Positions 21,190 through 33,700 of a stretch of 64,000 bases of DNA are shown here, piece after piece; the stretch's first letter is position 1; every line of letters starts with the position of its first letter. A model generated the notes under the pieces. That model was not told where the DNA came from. It worked only from the letters and a program-made list of their open reading frames with translations, and ran no database searches. This stretch comes from Botryosphaeria dothidea (lineage: Eukaryota > Ascomycota > Dothideomycetes > Botryosphaeriales > Botryosphaeriaceae). A program made the translations under genes and the position numbers. The stretch covers positions 992,001-1,056,000 of the forward strand of contig WWBZ02000016.1 in the NCBI GenBank assembly GCA_011503125.2, given 5' to 3'.

Positions 21190-23962
21190 TCACAAACTAT
21201 GCCAAACCGCCCTGGTTTCAGTTGAATCCGAAAGAACCAGTTCATAAATCTCCATGGCATAAAGCCAGGACCCCCTGAGAAGTAAAGAACTTTCAAGAAA
21301 TACCTCGGCAGACTCGCCGAGCTGGTCCAGACCGCAGGCTCTGATGAGCTTCTCATCTTTTGGAATACGCCAGGAATTATCGAGGAACGCTTGCCGGATT
21401 TCTGCCAGTGTTGTTCCGTCACCGCAGTACACTTGCTTAAGTCGATACCCAGCTCTCCTCACGGCTGCCGTCCATATTGTCAAAGCGGAGGCACACTCAC
21501 ATGCCTCGTCGGTCGGAGTACCTCCTTTGTGGTTCGCTTGGTTGATAGGTAATCCCAACTCTAAAATTTCCACGATGAGGGTAATAGCGAGTCCACGGAT
21601 TTCAATACCAAAATCACCGAAAATAATATGAAGGATAGTTTCACCATTCAAACCCGAAGATAGCACCCACTTGAGATCGATCCCAAGAGTTCCGTAGAGC
21701 TGGCGAATGGGAAATGAACCTGAGAATCCTTCTTTGCCAATGAAAATAGCGCAATGACACATAGACATCGCTAGAAGCATATACCCAACTTGCTGGACAT
21801 TCTCATCATAAGAAAAACGGCCAGTCATCTCTAAAAATGATTTCAGAGGGGAAGCAAAATTGGCAATCAGCATGAAAGAATCCAAGCTTTCCTTACAGAG
21901 CGAGTAGAAAAGCGAAATGTTTAGATTTATGAGAATCTCGAAGTATTCGAAACAGTCAAATACCTCAGATCTACGGAAGATGTTGGGAGGAACAGGGTCT
22001 AATCGAACCAAGGGTCAACACCGAAAATTTGTTATATAGCTACTATATAAGAGGGACCGGGTCACCTACCCTCCTCCTCCTTATGCCAATCATCAATGGA
22101 TCATTGTTGTTTATTAACAATCCAACAGAAGATAATAGATGACAAAATACATGAGCTGCTATCCCAATTTTTTTCGGATTCTATGAGATCTTCATCGCAG
22201 AATTCATCATATGCTGACAGGATCTCATGAATGCCAGCTCCTTGTTGGAGAAGCAGCTCAAAAACTTCACTACTTTTGCTCCGAACTGCTTCAGCTGCAA
22301 GAGAATATCCGCCTGGAGTCCGGTCGAACGGAGAGGCTGTACCGGTATCGAAGAGTCGCTTCAAGGCTGGTACATCATTGTGACGAACTGCTACGAATGC
22401 TGGGGAGGTCCGCAGCGTAATGTTAAAGACTCGAAGGCTGGGTGGGTATTATGCCAAAGGATTGATTGTAAGAGAAGTTTGAAGATATTCCTGGCTGTCC
22501 GAATTCTACTTTCGGATAGAAGGAGATTGTAATTGAGTGGAGTTCTGTATCTCTTGGGTCTTCGACGTCTTTAGGGCGTATCTTTATGAACTCCAATACG
22601 CCCACTGCGGTTGGCTGGCATTTGGAGCAATATGTGAATCCTCACTGGCGTTGTGGCCCCTTGAAATTGTTGGTCTTCTGTAGGGCGCGAAGATGTCCGT
22701 AAATAGGGTCAGAGACACTCTTCCAATGATTGGATCTTTTCGTTGAGTGTCTGCTACCAGTAGCCCTTGTTCGAGCTGCTTTAGCAGATAAGTCGTGGCT
22801 TGCTGCAAGAGTTACTTCAAACTTTTGCTGAACCCAAAAGGCTTCGGATTGTGAAACCCGGATCTTGGCCTGAGACTTGAGTGTGGGAAGCGCCTTGGTA
22901 AGTTCCGAGTGGAGAAACATCAGCGGAAAAGTGACAGATTCCAGGTTACTGCCCTCAAACTTAAAAGCATCTTCCGCAGTCCGCGTCAGGCTTAGTGTAG
23001 CAATGTCTGATTGTACTTCTCCCAGCCTTGTCAGGATATCTGTATTTGCCGCTTTCTGATGACGAAGGTGCTGCTTTCTGGAATGCTTGATTTCCTTTGA
23101 GATTGATCTGAGGTCTTTGCGAACAGTGCTTGTCCCCGTGCGAATATCATGATGTATGACTGCACAGCGAGCTTCTGAGCTGTTCGTCATTTGACTTAAC
23201 TTCTGATCAATTGTAGCCATTCCAGCCAAAGTTGCGCTCCGTACATCCAAGACGGCAGAGCTTAAACCGTGCATCTGCACCACATTGTCTTTGGTGAGGG
23301 TATCCAAGTTTTTCGAGATGGATTCGACCTTGTCATCAACGCTGCGCGTTATGTTGCTGAGAGTAGTGTGCGCTTGGTTTGAAGCCGACGAAGCCTGCGC
23401 AATATCGGCGCGAGTGCTGATGATTTCGCGGTGTATGGCAAGATCGCTCTGTCTATTGCAAAACCAGGAATTTGATCTCGTTGTAGAAGGGAGATTAAGC
23501 TGACCTTCCGGTCAAGAGCAATATAGAATCCAGCTCACGGCTCAGCCTCGCCATTTCACGGGACGATGCCGCGACCTTCTGTTCATTCCACACCCATCTG
23601 GCGCTTTTTCTGAATTTTCCGAACAAGCCATCTGTTGCCAAGATAGAAGCTTCCTTTATGGATTTCTGTATGAGGATAAATTCCTGTTGGCAGCGGAGAA
23701 GCAGCGCTTCAATTGCCGGAATGACGTCTTTGTCCTTCTGCGGCAGACTCGATTGCGCAAAATCGCTAGTGACGATTCTGATCCTGCCGATGCGTGCTTC
23801 GACGTCTTTGACCTCAGTCAAGAGCTGCCCGACATCCTTTGGCGCATCATGGATCTTCACAAGCGTTTCGACGACCTCCCGACCGTACTTGAAGACGATG
23901 TCAGCCAGGCCGACGACCGAGAAAGCGTTCGCGACAGTGGAGAAGATCTCCGAGGAAGCCAT
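21190..23962 (-). pseudogene. NLR-like gene 2 with C-terminal ankyrin region (broken)
   Basis: Exon 1 (23962-23505) encodes the same N-terminal helical domain as gene 1. A 52-base intron (23504-23453) follows, and exon 2 opens with QSDLAIHREIISTRADIAQ, then a long helical region and the NLESVTFPLMFLHSEL block. Reading then breaks at an in-frame TGA near 22642-22644 and at a frame change near 22440. Downstream come ankyrin-type sequence (AFVAVRHNDVPALKRLFD, GYSLAAEAVRSKSSEVFELL) and, beyond a 147-bp solo LTR, another ankyrin-like unit (NGETILHIIFGDFG, LELGLPINQANHKGGT). Removing the LTR and one GAAGA restores the frame across that site, so the LTR hit a coding exon. Family role by analogy: a sensor-type protein with ankyrin ligand-binding repeats. 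No nucleotide-binding P-loop is visible. Confidence 0.8.
21981..22127 (+). repeat. TGTTGG-family solo LTR in NLR-like gene 2
   Basis: 147 bp starting TGTTGGGAGG and ending CAATCCAACA, with perfect duplication GAAGA (21976-21980 and 22128-22132). It contains a TATA-like tactatataagaggg and a pyrimidine-rich stretch. It is a solo LTR: no internal element sequence is attached. It sits inside the ankyrin coding region of the gene on the opposite strand. Confidence 0.9.
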
Positions 23963-24065
23963 AAGACATAATGATCAGAGTGCGATCAGCGGATGGTCGA
24001 ACAGGATTCGAAGAAGACATCGAGGGGGGGTTTTGAGCTCAACACATTCGACGAGGCTGGGTTTC

Positions 24066-24227
24066 TGTTGAATTGTGGTTGGTTCGCAAATACCAGATAA
24101 TGAATGGCATGAGGAGAAGGGGAGTAGGTGGTCCGGTACCCTCTTATATAGTAGCTATGTGACAAATTCTTCGCTGTTGATCCTTGGTTCAATAAGACCC
24201 TGTTCCTCCTAAGACTTTATCCCAACA
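24066..24227 (-). repeat. TGTTGG-family solo LTR upstream of NLR-like gene 2
   Basis: 162 bp on the minus strand, starting TGTTGGGATAAAG and ending CAATTCAACA, with duplication GTTTC/GAAAC (24061-24065 and 24228-24232). It shares the ggaggaacagggtc and actatataagaggg blocks with the copy at 21981. The TATA box (24143-24150) reads towards the gene whose ATG is at 23962, and the LTR ends 103 bases before that ATG. It may therefore act as its promoter. Confidence 0.88.
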
Positions 24228-24282
24228 GTTTCAGAAACTTGCACATTGAGGCTATGCAACGCGGTCAGCCTCGCCTGCCAGC

Positions 24283-24692
24283 TCACACAGCCTCATTAGA
24301 CGCCAAGTCCAGCTGATTGGACCATGCAGGAAGAGGTGTGCTGCACAGCATCAAAAACGAGAATGCTTGTGCAATCGCTTCTGAGCTCCTGTTGGCTGGC
24401 TGCAGACTCGTCTGTCGGGCCAGTAAGATCTTCCAGCGCGCCGGCTTGTATTTCTGCAACTCTCTTTGTTTGGTTCCCATAATGTCATTGTCAGTTGTCC
24501 AGGACAAAGAACTACAGTAGTCGCAAACTGCAGACTATTTGTTGCAAGAAGCTCCATCCGCTGCCCCCTACTCGTAAGCAAGTTTACGCAATCTCGCACT
24601 TTCAGCTCAACAGCATCGACAACCGAGAAATCATGGCTTGGGAGTGCTGCAAATGCCGTGAGAGCAACAAGTACACTGGCAGGCGCATCCAT
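24283..24692 (-). pseudogene. Unrecognised short gene or fragment
   Basis: A minus-strand start at 24692 (MDAPASVLVALTAFAALPSHD) is followed by a helical stretch and then a frame change near 24520. Reading resumes as RELQKYKPARWKILLARQTS and ends at 24283. A GTAGTT..CAAAG intron of about 50 bases with a CTGAC branch-like site could link the two. The Ala-rich hydrophobic N-terminus resembles the starts of fungal NLR N-terminal domains, but no domain is identifiable. Lies just downstream of the Gemin2 gene stop. Confidence 0.35.
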
Positions 24693-24760
24693 CAGAATTC
24701 TTGCCTTAGTAACCAGCCGACACCAAATAAAAGCTCACGAGTCTACCCATCTATCCTAAT

Positions 24761-27103
24761 TTACCTCAAGGGCGAGCCAATGGGCGATAGCATCGGCGGC
24801 AACGAAGGCCTACTGTCCTCCTCCTCCATCCTCTTCAGCTCCTCCTTTTCCTCCTCCGACGTCCTTTCGTAGTCCTGCTCGCCCCAGATCTCCATGTATT
24901 TCGAAAGGTCCTTCTGGCCGAAGACATCGCAGGCAACTGCGAGAATCATGTCCAGGGTGGTGCGGGTATTGGCGTTGGGGTTTGGCACGGTGCTCTGCTC
25001 CAGCGGCGGCTCGAATTCCTCTTCATCCTCGCTATCGCTGGTGTCCCTGGGCTCGAGTCCAAAAGCGACACGCTTGCTCTCCCAGGGGGGCATATCACCG
25101 ACGCGCTTCATCAGGGCTTCTTTCCTGAGAATCAAGTCCTTCTGCTCCTGCAGGACTTTCCTCAAATCTTCAATGCCCACACTCTCTTCCTTCTTGACGG
25201 CAGCCGACTCAGACGACGACTCAGCCTTGACCTTCATCTCCTTGCCCTGCTGCTTCTTCCCCTGCCTCGGATCCGCATCCACATGGTCGAAGAAGTCCTT
25301 GTCTTCGTTGTAATACTGAGGTACCTTGTCCTCCAGCTCTGGAACATGTTCGCCAGTGAAGGTGACGCGCACCATGAGAGCCCTCAAAGCCATCTCCCGC
25401 ACAATGCTAGCATCGTCGCAATAGATAGGAATAACTTCCGCGAGCCTGGCGAGCAAAGCGAACATCCAGATACTGATGTTCTCTTCGACGTCCTTGAAGC
25501 ACTCGAGCTTGCGCTTCAGTATGTCGAGGAGCTGCAAAACGCAGTATGAATCCATCTGGGCGACCTGGACCGGGTGTGGCGGCTCTTCAGCGAAGAACCT
25601 CAGCCATTGACGAACAGCCAGGCGCATCGCCTTTGGCGGGTGGGTCGGGAACATGACCCAGCGGGATTGGCTTAGAGATGCCCTTTTGTCCTCGGAAGGC
25701 ATCTGTGACATGAGCTTGCGGAAGCCATTGAAGCGAAGAAGCATTCTGTTGTGATATTCTTCCTGGGCATCAACCCTGTAAAGATTGTCAGCTTTTAACC
25801 AACAAGGGATCGTGAATTGAAACACTTACATCTCAATGTCAAAGTCCTCATCCTCGAAGATTTCCTCTTCCATGTACTCATCCTCAAGAAGTTCATCTTC
25901 GTCGGTGCTGTTGGAAGCCGCAGTATTCTTGTAACCAGGCGGCATGACGGGGCCGATGATAGGAGCAGAGCTAGCAACATATGCTCCGTCCTCATAGAAA
26001 CCACGCATGTCGCCAGCGTCGTACATACCATGGCCATCAGGCTTAGGGCCACTAAAGGTTATGGGAAGACCGCTTGCCTCAGTCCTACACACTCACCATC
26101 AGTCCTTGATCTGACCGAAGTACATGCGTAAGGCAAATAGCAGGAATTGCCCGTTCGACCTGGGAGAAGAAGAGTGCAAGTCTCCCGGTGGGTTAACATG
26201 AGCCATTCTGCAATAAGAGAGTAGGTGCACTCACATAACTTGCTTAAGGTAGCGCATCGCTTCGAAGTCGTCCTCATTTGCGACGCCGTCGCCATTCTCT
26301 TCCTCTTCAAGAACCGGGAAAGCGCTGGTCTGTCCGTAAACGGGGTTCCTGCGTGCCTCAAACTTCTTGTTGTTGTTGTTCTTCTTTGGCCTCTTGTCAC
26401 CATCAACATCTCTCTCTTTCTTGTAGATTGTCTTCCTCTGGCCCATAGGAGTGAAGGTAGAGAAATGTGTGCCTGGCTCGTCAACGGGTGAGCCTGGCTC
26501 GCTGTCGCTCGTCCCCCAATCGGCATGCTTGTCCTCATCCTTGAATTTGCCCTCGTTGCCGACCTTGTCATCTTTGTTTTTGTCGTCCTTTAAGAACTCC
26601 GCGTCGCTCGTATCGTAATCATTTCCTTCCGCGCGCTTGCCTTCATAGTCCTCAATGTCGACCTTCACATCAGCACCGCTGACTTCCTTCACCTCAGCGC
26701 CGGTTGTGACATCGGCAACAGTCGCCTCTGTCTTAACATCCTTGTCCGCCTCACCCTCCTTCTCCGAGACCTTGGTATCCTGAGCAGCCGTGTCCGGCTT
26801 CTTGTAGTCAGCCAATTCGTTCTTGATTGCTTTGTTCGGACCATTCTTCGTCCACTTTCCCCACTTATCCCTGCGGGCATGAGGTGGAATAACCTTCTGC
26901 TTGGGCGGCGCATTCATCGTCGTCGCCGCGGCAGGCTTGGGTGAAGGGCGCAGTGGCGGCGGCATGGCGAGCATGGCGGCGTAATTGTCCGGGCGCTTGC
27001 GCTTGTTGTACTGAGCGCCGTCGGCCGTGGTGGCCATGTTCTTGCGTTTCGCAGGCGCCGACATAGTGGTAGCGAGGCGCAGGTCGTGGTTCGTGGGTCG
27101 CAA
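24761..27103 (-). CDS. Gemin2/SIP1-family snRNP assembly protein
   Basis: Three exons: 27103 (or 27064) to 26235, 26084 to 25830, and 25775 to 24761. Donors are GTGAGT and GTAAGT; both introns split an ATG codon after AT. The N-terminal 280 residues are basic then acidic and low-complexity. The conserved part starts at EAMRYLKQVMTEASGLP and continues with LLRFNGFRKLM, PHPVQVAQMDSYCVLQLLD, SIWMFALLARL..IVREMALRALMVR and, after a long disordered insert, TLDMILAVACDVFGQKDLSK. These align in order with the helices of human Gemin2 (EYLRRVQIEAA, RWLYALLACL, LNLLICLVSRYFDQRDLAD). The family helps assemble Sm proteins on spliceosomal snRNA in the cytoplasm. It is far longer than the human protein because of disordered inserts. 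ATG at 27064 (MSAPAKRKN) is also a plausible start. Confidence 0.8.
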
Positions 27104-27789
27104 TTGAGTGTGGTTGTGAGGCTTTCGTCGGGCGGTTGGAGCTTGCGGGTGAGTGAGGGAGTGACGAAAGTCAGCGCGTCGCGTCGGCTGGAAAGTTGCG
27201 CGAGAGCTCCTTATCGATAAGACCAGCTGCCCTCCTACCTACAGCTCTCACTTGGCAAGCACATATGGTACAGGCGGCAGGGACTGAGAATCAAGGGATT
27301 CGGATGATGGAAATATGTGGTATTTCACCTGGTCACAGCGGTTCTGAGTCATCTGAAGGTTGATTTTTTTTTTTAGATACCGCTACTCCAAATGCCACTA
27401 TCCCAATCATTGGTCTCTGGTATGCTACAAAATCAGAGTCCTGCCTCCTTCCTCATACCCATGACGCCGTCGCTATGCTGAATGTAAAGAATCCCAATAC
27501 TGAATTCCAGAAATCTGCCGTGTAAAGCCGATGAGGTGAGACCGCTCAAAACACATTAGTAGTACCGCTCAAGCATTTCTCGGCCTCCTTCATCAATTTC
27601 GCCCAATGAACGAACTCCTCTGCAGAGTACAAATGATAGAGCCTCACAACAGGATCTAATGACCAAACGTACAGAACGCCCTGCTCGACCCACACCAGTG
27701 CGGGGCAATTCAAGTTTGAAATGTGCACCAAACACCAATCTGCGGAGTGTGTCATCTAGTTCTATCGTTTTGTAGGGGGAAGGAAGAAC
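27104..27789. other. Intergenic, Gemin2 5' side and F-box 3' side
   Basis: Contains the Gemin2 promoter region and a T-rich run near 27363. A 69-codon minus-strand frame at 27546-27755 (WVEQGVLYVWSLDPVVRL) looks mildly protein-like but has no neighbour evidence and no clear splice link to the F-box gene, so it is not called. Confidence 0.45.
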
Positions 27790-29016
27790 CTAGTCTTCCA
27801 TAGTCCACACACCAAGAAGTTTGTTGTCGGAGTGATGGTTCTCTGCCTTCAGTTTGTCGGACATCTCTTCCATGGTATCAATGAGGCGTCTCATTTCGTC
27901 TGCATCATCAATATGCCAGTGAGCGGACCGTGAAATCCTGACGATGCGTAGATTGGGGATGGTGCCATCAGAAACGGCGTCGGCAAGATCACCAGCTGTA
28001 AGGACCTCATCAGGGTCCAGAGCCCAGCCCATATTACCAGAATCGCTTAATTCCAACCTTTCGAGCGGGTGATTGGACATGCGCTCCTCGCCCTGGTCCC
28101 GGTAGACGAACATGAAGGTGACATAGTCCAGGGACACTCTCAAAGATTTGAGATTAGGGCACTGATCCAGAACCCGATCCATAGCATTGTGGCGTAAACC
28201 TCGGATATTCTCAACCGTCAATGATACCAGCTGGGGGCCGACAGCGCGTACGAGGGCAACAACATCGGGATTTCCCAAGCGAGGACAATGAGTGATAGAT
28301 AGAGTCGATAGTGTATTTGGCAGGCGGCAAGTCTGAAGATCTTCGCTCAAGAGGCGTTGGATAAAGTAGCCTTCCAGGCTTCCACTGAGATAGAGCTCCT
28401 CCAGAGGTGGCCAGGCAATGGTAGATGCGTCAAAGACACTGTCAGATGAGGACCGAGGAAATAAAAGGGTCTTGAGATCCGGGAGCTGTTTGATAGTGTG
28501 GGCCAAAGCAGCGATGCTCACAGCTTCGCAGATGAGAGAGAGATCGAGAACACGCAGTTTGGTGCACTTGGAAAGAGCAGGAAAGCAGTTGATGGCGAAA
28601 GCGGCTTGAGGAGCAACAAAGACCTCGAGGTTCTTTTTGGTGCGGCCAAGGAGTCTGGCGGTTTTCGACTTGGTACTTTGATGAACGATGTGCTTGAGAT
28701 CCAGGATACGGACGAGGCCTGCCAGTTCGCTTTTCTTAACGTGAAGATTCACGGAAGGGCAGATAGTGCTGACAAAAGGATCGAAGTTGGAGCCCTCCAG
28801 GTGGGGTGCCTCGTACAGACGAGAGATGGCGACGTTGTACCATTGGCGTTTAACAAGGCAGAAAGCCCACAGGATAGGCTGGGCGTCTTGTCGGCGCGGA
28901 ATGTGGGACAAGATCTCGAGGAGAATCTCGTCGGGCAAATGCTCGGCTTGCTTGCGGGACTGGGCGGGCTCGTCTTCGGCAGAGACTGAGCGAGCTGGGC
29001 GCTCTGCCAGCGTCAT
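27790..29016 (-). CDS. F-box protein with leucine-rich C-terminal region
   Basis: Single exon of 408 residues, counting from the ATG at 29016 (MTLAERPARSVSAEDE). Upstream in-frame sequence to 29223 has no conserved look. The F-box is near the N-terminus: HLPDEILLEILSHIPRR, then LWAFCLVKRQWYNVAISRLYE. The rest has irregular leucine-rich units (LRVLDLSLICEAVSIAALAH, LEELYLSGSLEGYF, LSTLSITHCPRLGNPDVVAL), typical of fungal F-box/LRR proteins that recruit substrates to an SCF ubiquitin ligase. Substrate unknown. It is divergent in orientation from the secreted-protein gene 1.7 kb away. Confidence 0.82.
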   Translation of the reverse strand: MTLAERPARSVSAEDEPAQSRKQAEHLPDEILLEILSHIPRRQDAQPILWAFCLVKRQWYNVAISRLYEAPHLEGSNFDPFVSTICPSVNLHVKKSELAGLVRILDLKHIVHQSTKSKTARLLGRTKKNLEVFVAPQAAFAINCFPALSKCTKLRVLDLSLICEAVSIAALAHTIKQLPDLKTLLFPRSSSDSVFDASTIAWPPLEELYLSGSLEGYFIQRLLSEDLQTCRLPNTLSTLSITHCPRLGNPDVVALVRAVGPQLVSLTVENIRGLRHNAMDRVLDQCPNLKSLRVSLDYVTFMFVYRDQGEERMSNHPLERLELSDSGNMGWALDPDEVLTAGDLADAVSDGTIPNLRIVRISRSAHWHIDDADEMRRLIDTMEEMSDKLKAENHHSDNKLLGVWTMED

Positions 29017-30742
29017 GGCGGTGGGTGTACTCCGAGACAGGTGCTGGTTATGGACCCTGGTTGACACGGGTGAAGGGTGGAGTGTCGATACGAGCAGGTA
29101 AAGGATGCGGCGGCGAGTGGCGGCGGGCAGGCGGCGAATGACGACAGTCAGCCCTATGCTGGTCCGTGCCACCGCCCATAAGGCAGGCACAACCCTCTCG
29201 CCTCCGCTGCATCTCCCACACACTTCGCAACCTCATCTCCATTCCACCCTAGCATTCCATCGATTCATCCAGCTTTCGCCCTCCTCTTCCAGTATCCTGA
29301 CATGTTCACCTCCGTTACGAGGTCGGTCCCGAGGTATAACAACAGCAACTCAAGATACGCCTAGGTGGTCCAAAAAGGAGATAATATCCACATCTAGACG
29401 ACTGCTTCAACTACCTTGATTATTGCAGCCAATGGCTAGCGCTGAATACGGAATTCCCACGATTAGGTATAGAAAGATCGAATTACCCTCCTATAGAGAG
29501 TAGATGTATTCTTCCGGACGGCCTCGTTGGTGGAAATGCGTTACACTTTCATCCGGATGAATGCTTCCATTCCCCACGAAGTTGCATATTTGAAGTCCGT
29601 TACTGTTAACCACCGGCTGCGATGCCTCCCTGTACCGTGGCGAAAGCCCTGGGCTCTGCCGACAACAATGACTGAAACGACGACGTGGGGCAGAGCTCTT
29701 CTCATCAAATCGGTACGCCGGCCCATAGATTGTATGTACATACATATATGCTATGCGATGCGGAAAGGAACATTCCGGCCATGTACATCGGCAGAGTACA
29801 GCGCGCGTGCCGCTGCGGCTTTACACGTATGGCGTGCATCAAAACGGCCCCCACACGCCAGGTACACGCTAGTCTGTCGGGTTCGGTTTTTTCACAAGGA
29901 TCATGATCCCACCTACTTGCGGTTCATCCTGCCGACCGCCCCAAAGCTTACTCGCCGCCATTCATCATGGCGAATTGCGTAGTACAAACACCGCTTCTCG
30001 GTATTGTTTGGCGTTCCTTGCTTATGACCACTCGCCCGTCCCGAGGCTCTCAGCAATGCCTCGGAGTGGCCGCTCATCGATGGCTAGAAGCCCGCCAAAA
30101 TGGGAAGCCCGACCGACCAGTGAAGCGGTGTCACTGCGGATGAAAGTCGCACATTCCAGCCGTGCCGCCAATTAATCGCGCCGACGTTTCCCACCCCGGC
30201 CAAATTCTGACAGGAGAACAGCCGCTTGTAACAGCACTTTTCAACCGCCTTGGTATTATTGAGTCTACCTTCAGCTGCAGAGTCTAAACGTTTCTTTCTC
30301 TTTTCCGAGCTCTGATGAGGCTGTTGCCGCACATTTCCGAGGCCGGAGTCGGCAATACTACCGGGCATGCAGCAGTCAAGCACCGCCCGAAGCTTGTGCT
30401 GGCTTATTTACCCGTTGTTTCCCGCTCTTCAGCGGCGTCCAAGCTTTCCAGCCACACCGTCTTCCATTTGCGGAGTGTCAGCACTAATGCAGGCCCCCAA
30501 ATCTACCAACCAATAATCATGAATATTGGACTCCACAGCTCCCACTGAAGAAGTCAAGCGTTCAGCTGATCGGCAGTACTGCTTCCAATTAATTGATGCT
30601 TGTGTTTTCCCCTGCTTGACTATTTTCTGGACTTGCCTGGGCCCCCGTCCGCCGAGAGCATGGTAACCTAATACTCGCCCACTTCCTCTGTAAACTGCTT
30701 CTGCAAAGCTTCTTTTGTCAACGGGAAGCCAGCCTCTACAAG
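29017..30742. other. Intergenic, 1.7 kb
   Basis: The spacer between two divergently oriented genes. Frames such as 29527-29982 (+) and 30429-30749 (-) lack family resemblance, codon regularity and splice context, and I take them as chance. No LTR ends or TA-saturation are visible, so this is not an obvious transposon relic. Confidence 0.5.
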
Positions 30743-33700
30743 ATGGCAAGATCGTCTAGTCTTGTCATCGCACTCGCGAGTATTGTCTCAGCGACCACCG
30801 AATTCTGTTTGTTATAACCACCTACCACCAATTTCTACCACTAATTTATGTTTCTCCTAGCGATTGCTAATGGTACAAGAGACGGTTCTCTACGAACACC
30901 TTCCTCGTCAAATACTGTGCCGTTGTCGATAGCTCGGGTTGCCTCATCAAGTAGTACGGAATTACCTGCCGCCATATTTCCGCCAGCTTCATCTGGAGCG
31001 CTTCCAAGCACGCTTCTTATTGACACGAATCCTGCACCTGGCTCATCGACTGAGAGTCTACCGACTGCTCTTGTGATTGACACGTCGGCTCCCACGTCTA
31101 GCTCGTCCGAAGGCCTGTTGATCGACACCAATCCGCCACCGACACCACCGAGAACGACTTCTTCCACAAGTGGCGGCCTCCTAATCGATACTTCTCCGCC
31201 ACCGACTGTTACCATCACAACACCTGGAAATGCCAGTGTAACGAATGGCGCCACTGGCAGTGGGTATTCTTATGCACAAAGCTGCAATGAAGCCCATATC
31301 GACTGGACACAATCATTCTATGGATGGCAGGGCACTTCTTACTATCAGACCACCGGGTTCGCCATCCAGTTGACTGCGAGCGTTCAAAACCTCAGTGCCT
31401 CAGCATGCTCCACTCTGTGTGACAATTATCCTCGCTGCGCTGGATCGCCATCAAGGACCGAGTACTACCTTACTCTGCCATACACTTACACCACCTATGC
31501 TGGCGCTTTCACGCAAACTGAGCCTAGCTGCTCCATCAGTCCAAGTGACTGTGTGTCTCTCGTTTCTTCCTGGTTCTCTGTTGAGAACGGGGTCGAATCT
31601 AGCATCTCGAGCATGGAACAAGCTGGCCAATCAATCCCTTATGGATCGTTCTACTCAGCATTGCCAAGACAGATACCACAGTGCACCACTGATGCCACAT
31701 ATAGCTGGACTGAGCCACTATCTGGCCTGGGTGAATACAAGAAAAGAGCGGCTCCGCCACCAGTCCGCATTTACGAAACGTTCTCCAAGCCAACAATAAC
31801 CCCGGCTCCAAAGGTCCGCGTCGCAGATTTGTTTCAAGATAAGAGGCCAGAGCTTCACCGCAGAGCGAAAAGTATTGATCCCTGCAAATCATGTCTCTTG
31901 GACGCCGATGGAGTGCGGCTACTGTATTGGCCCGTCACGCGTGTCGGTGGACTTTGCGACGCGAATAGGACCTATATCACTGGGCATCCAACCATTAGCG
32001 GGCAACCCAACACGGTAGTGTGGTCTGGCACCACCTTAACATCTCCGACCGTGTACCTGTCTTTCACCAATCTCAATGTGTTCAGCTGCCCGCGTTCTGG
32101 GACCCAGGAGGTCCTCGCAATGGATCCTAATTCGCTGTCTTCAGAACGGTTTCCAATGCAGAGCATCTACTCCTTCAACTTCGATGACCTGAACACACCG
32201 GTTCCTCTGGACGCGTACAAGGGTCAGATGATGTGCTGGGCCACTTGGAATGGACTCAGCCATGACGAATGTTCGACAATCTGGGATGACTATAATCCTT
32301 GGGTCAGCATGCCGACATCAATGGTCATTAATATGGACCCGGCATGGGCAGGATGCACCGCTGTCGGGTTAGATCTACCGGTTTACGATCCACCCATTCC
32401 ATTGACCACCGCTGGAGCACTTCTCGGGACGACAACGACAGAAATGCCTCAGCAAATAACGACTTCAGCAAAGCCTTCTTCAAGCCCGGATGACCCCTCT
32501 CCACCACAAACGCATACCACTGCTCCCGTTACCCAGCCTTCGCAAAATTCAGGTACATCCATGGATCCACCGACCGCAAGCAATCCTCCAAGCAACGGTG
32601 ATCCTCCCAGCAACGGTGATCCTCCTAGCGGCGGCGATCCTCCCAGCAGTAGTGGCTCCTCAAACGGTGGTGGTTCTAACAACGGTGGTTCGTCCAACAA
32701 TGGTAATCCTTCAAATAATGGCGGCTCTTCCAACAATGGTGGCTCTTCGAATAATGGTGGTTCTTCTTCCAACAATGGAGACCCATCGAGCAACAACGAT
32801 CCATCTTCTCATCAGAGTAGCCCTGGAAGCGGCGGTGGTCTCGCGCCGATCATCAGCCAAATAGTCAGTGCCATCAACGGAGGCAGTCCGCCTCAAGCAA
32901 CGAGTAACCCAGATCCTCAAGATCCGTCTTCCCCAGGAAGCAACAGTGATCCCGCCCCAGGCCAGAATGTACCGGACCCGGCTCCGCAACCTATCGCCAC
33001 CGTAGGAACTCAGGTAATTTCTGCAGATCCCTCAGACCCGTCGGGTATCATTGTCGGTGGTGCATCACTTGCACCCGGCCAGGCAACCACAATTGGAAAC
33101 ACGCCTGTATCTGTTGCTCCTGGTGCCGTTGTTGTAGGCGGCAACGGCGGCACAGCACCTTCCACAATTGCTATTCCAGCGCCAGCACCGCCCGCATCTG
33201 CTACCATGACAACCATCAACGGCCAGCCCGTCGTCGTCAACCCTTCAGACCCCGGCGCCGTAATCGTGGACGGCCATACCCTGCACGCCGGTGATCCAGG
33301 CATCACCGTCTCAAACACCCTCGTCTCCGTGTCCGGCGGCTCCATCGTCATCGGCGGCAACACCATCCCCGCCGCATCCCCCACCCAAGTCACCGTCGCC
33401 AGCCAAACCTACACCCTCACGCCCGGCCAACCCCTCGTCATCGCCGGCACGACCATCCTCCCCGGCGCGCCCGCCGCAACCATCTCCGGCACCCCCGTCT
33501 CCCTCGCCCCCGGCGCCATCATCGTCGGCGGCACCGCAACCCTCGCGCTCCCAACCATCACGCCCGCGCCCACAGCAGCAGCAGAAGGCGCCGTCATCAC
33601 CCTCGGCGGCACGACCCTCACCGCCGCCCTCCAAACGAACGCCGACGGCGCCATCGTCATCGCCGGCACGACCCTCACGCCCGGCGGCCCGGCCGCCACC

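Noticed and set aside
21981..24227. Inverted repeat interpreted as a DNA transposon with terminal inverted repeats
   Set aside because: Each arm has its own distinct 5-bp target duplication (GAAGA; GAAAC) and TG..CA ends, so they are two independent solo LTRs in opposite orientation.
29527..29982. 151-codon plus-strand frame
   Set aside because: Isolated in an intergenic region, no recognisable motif, no splice partner.
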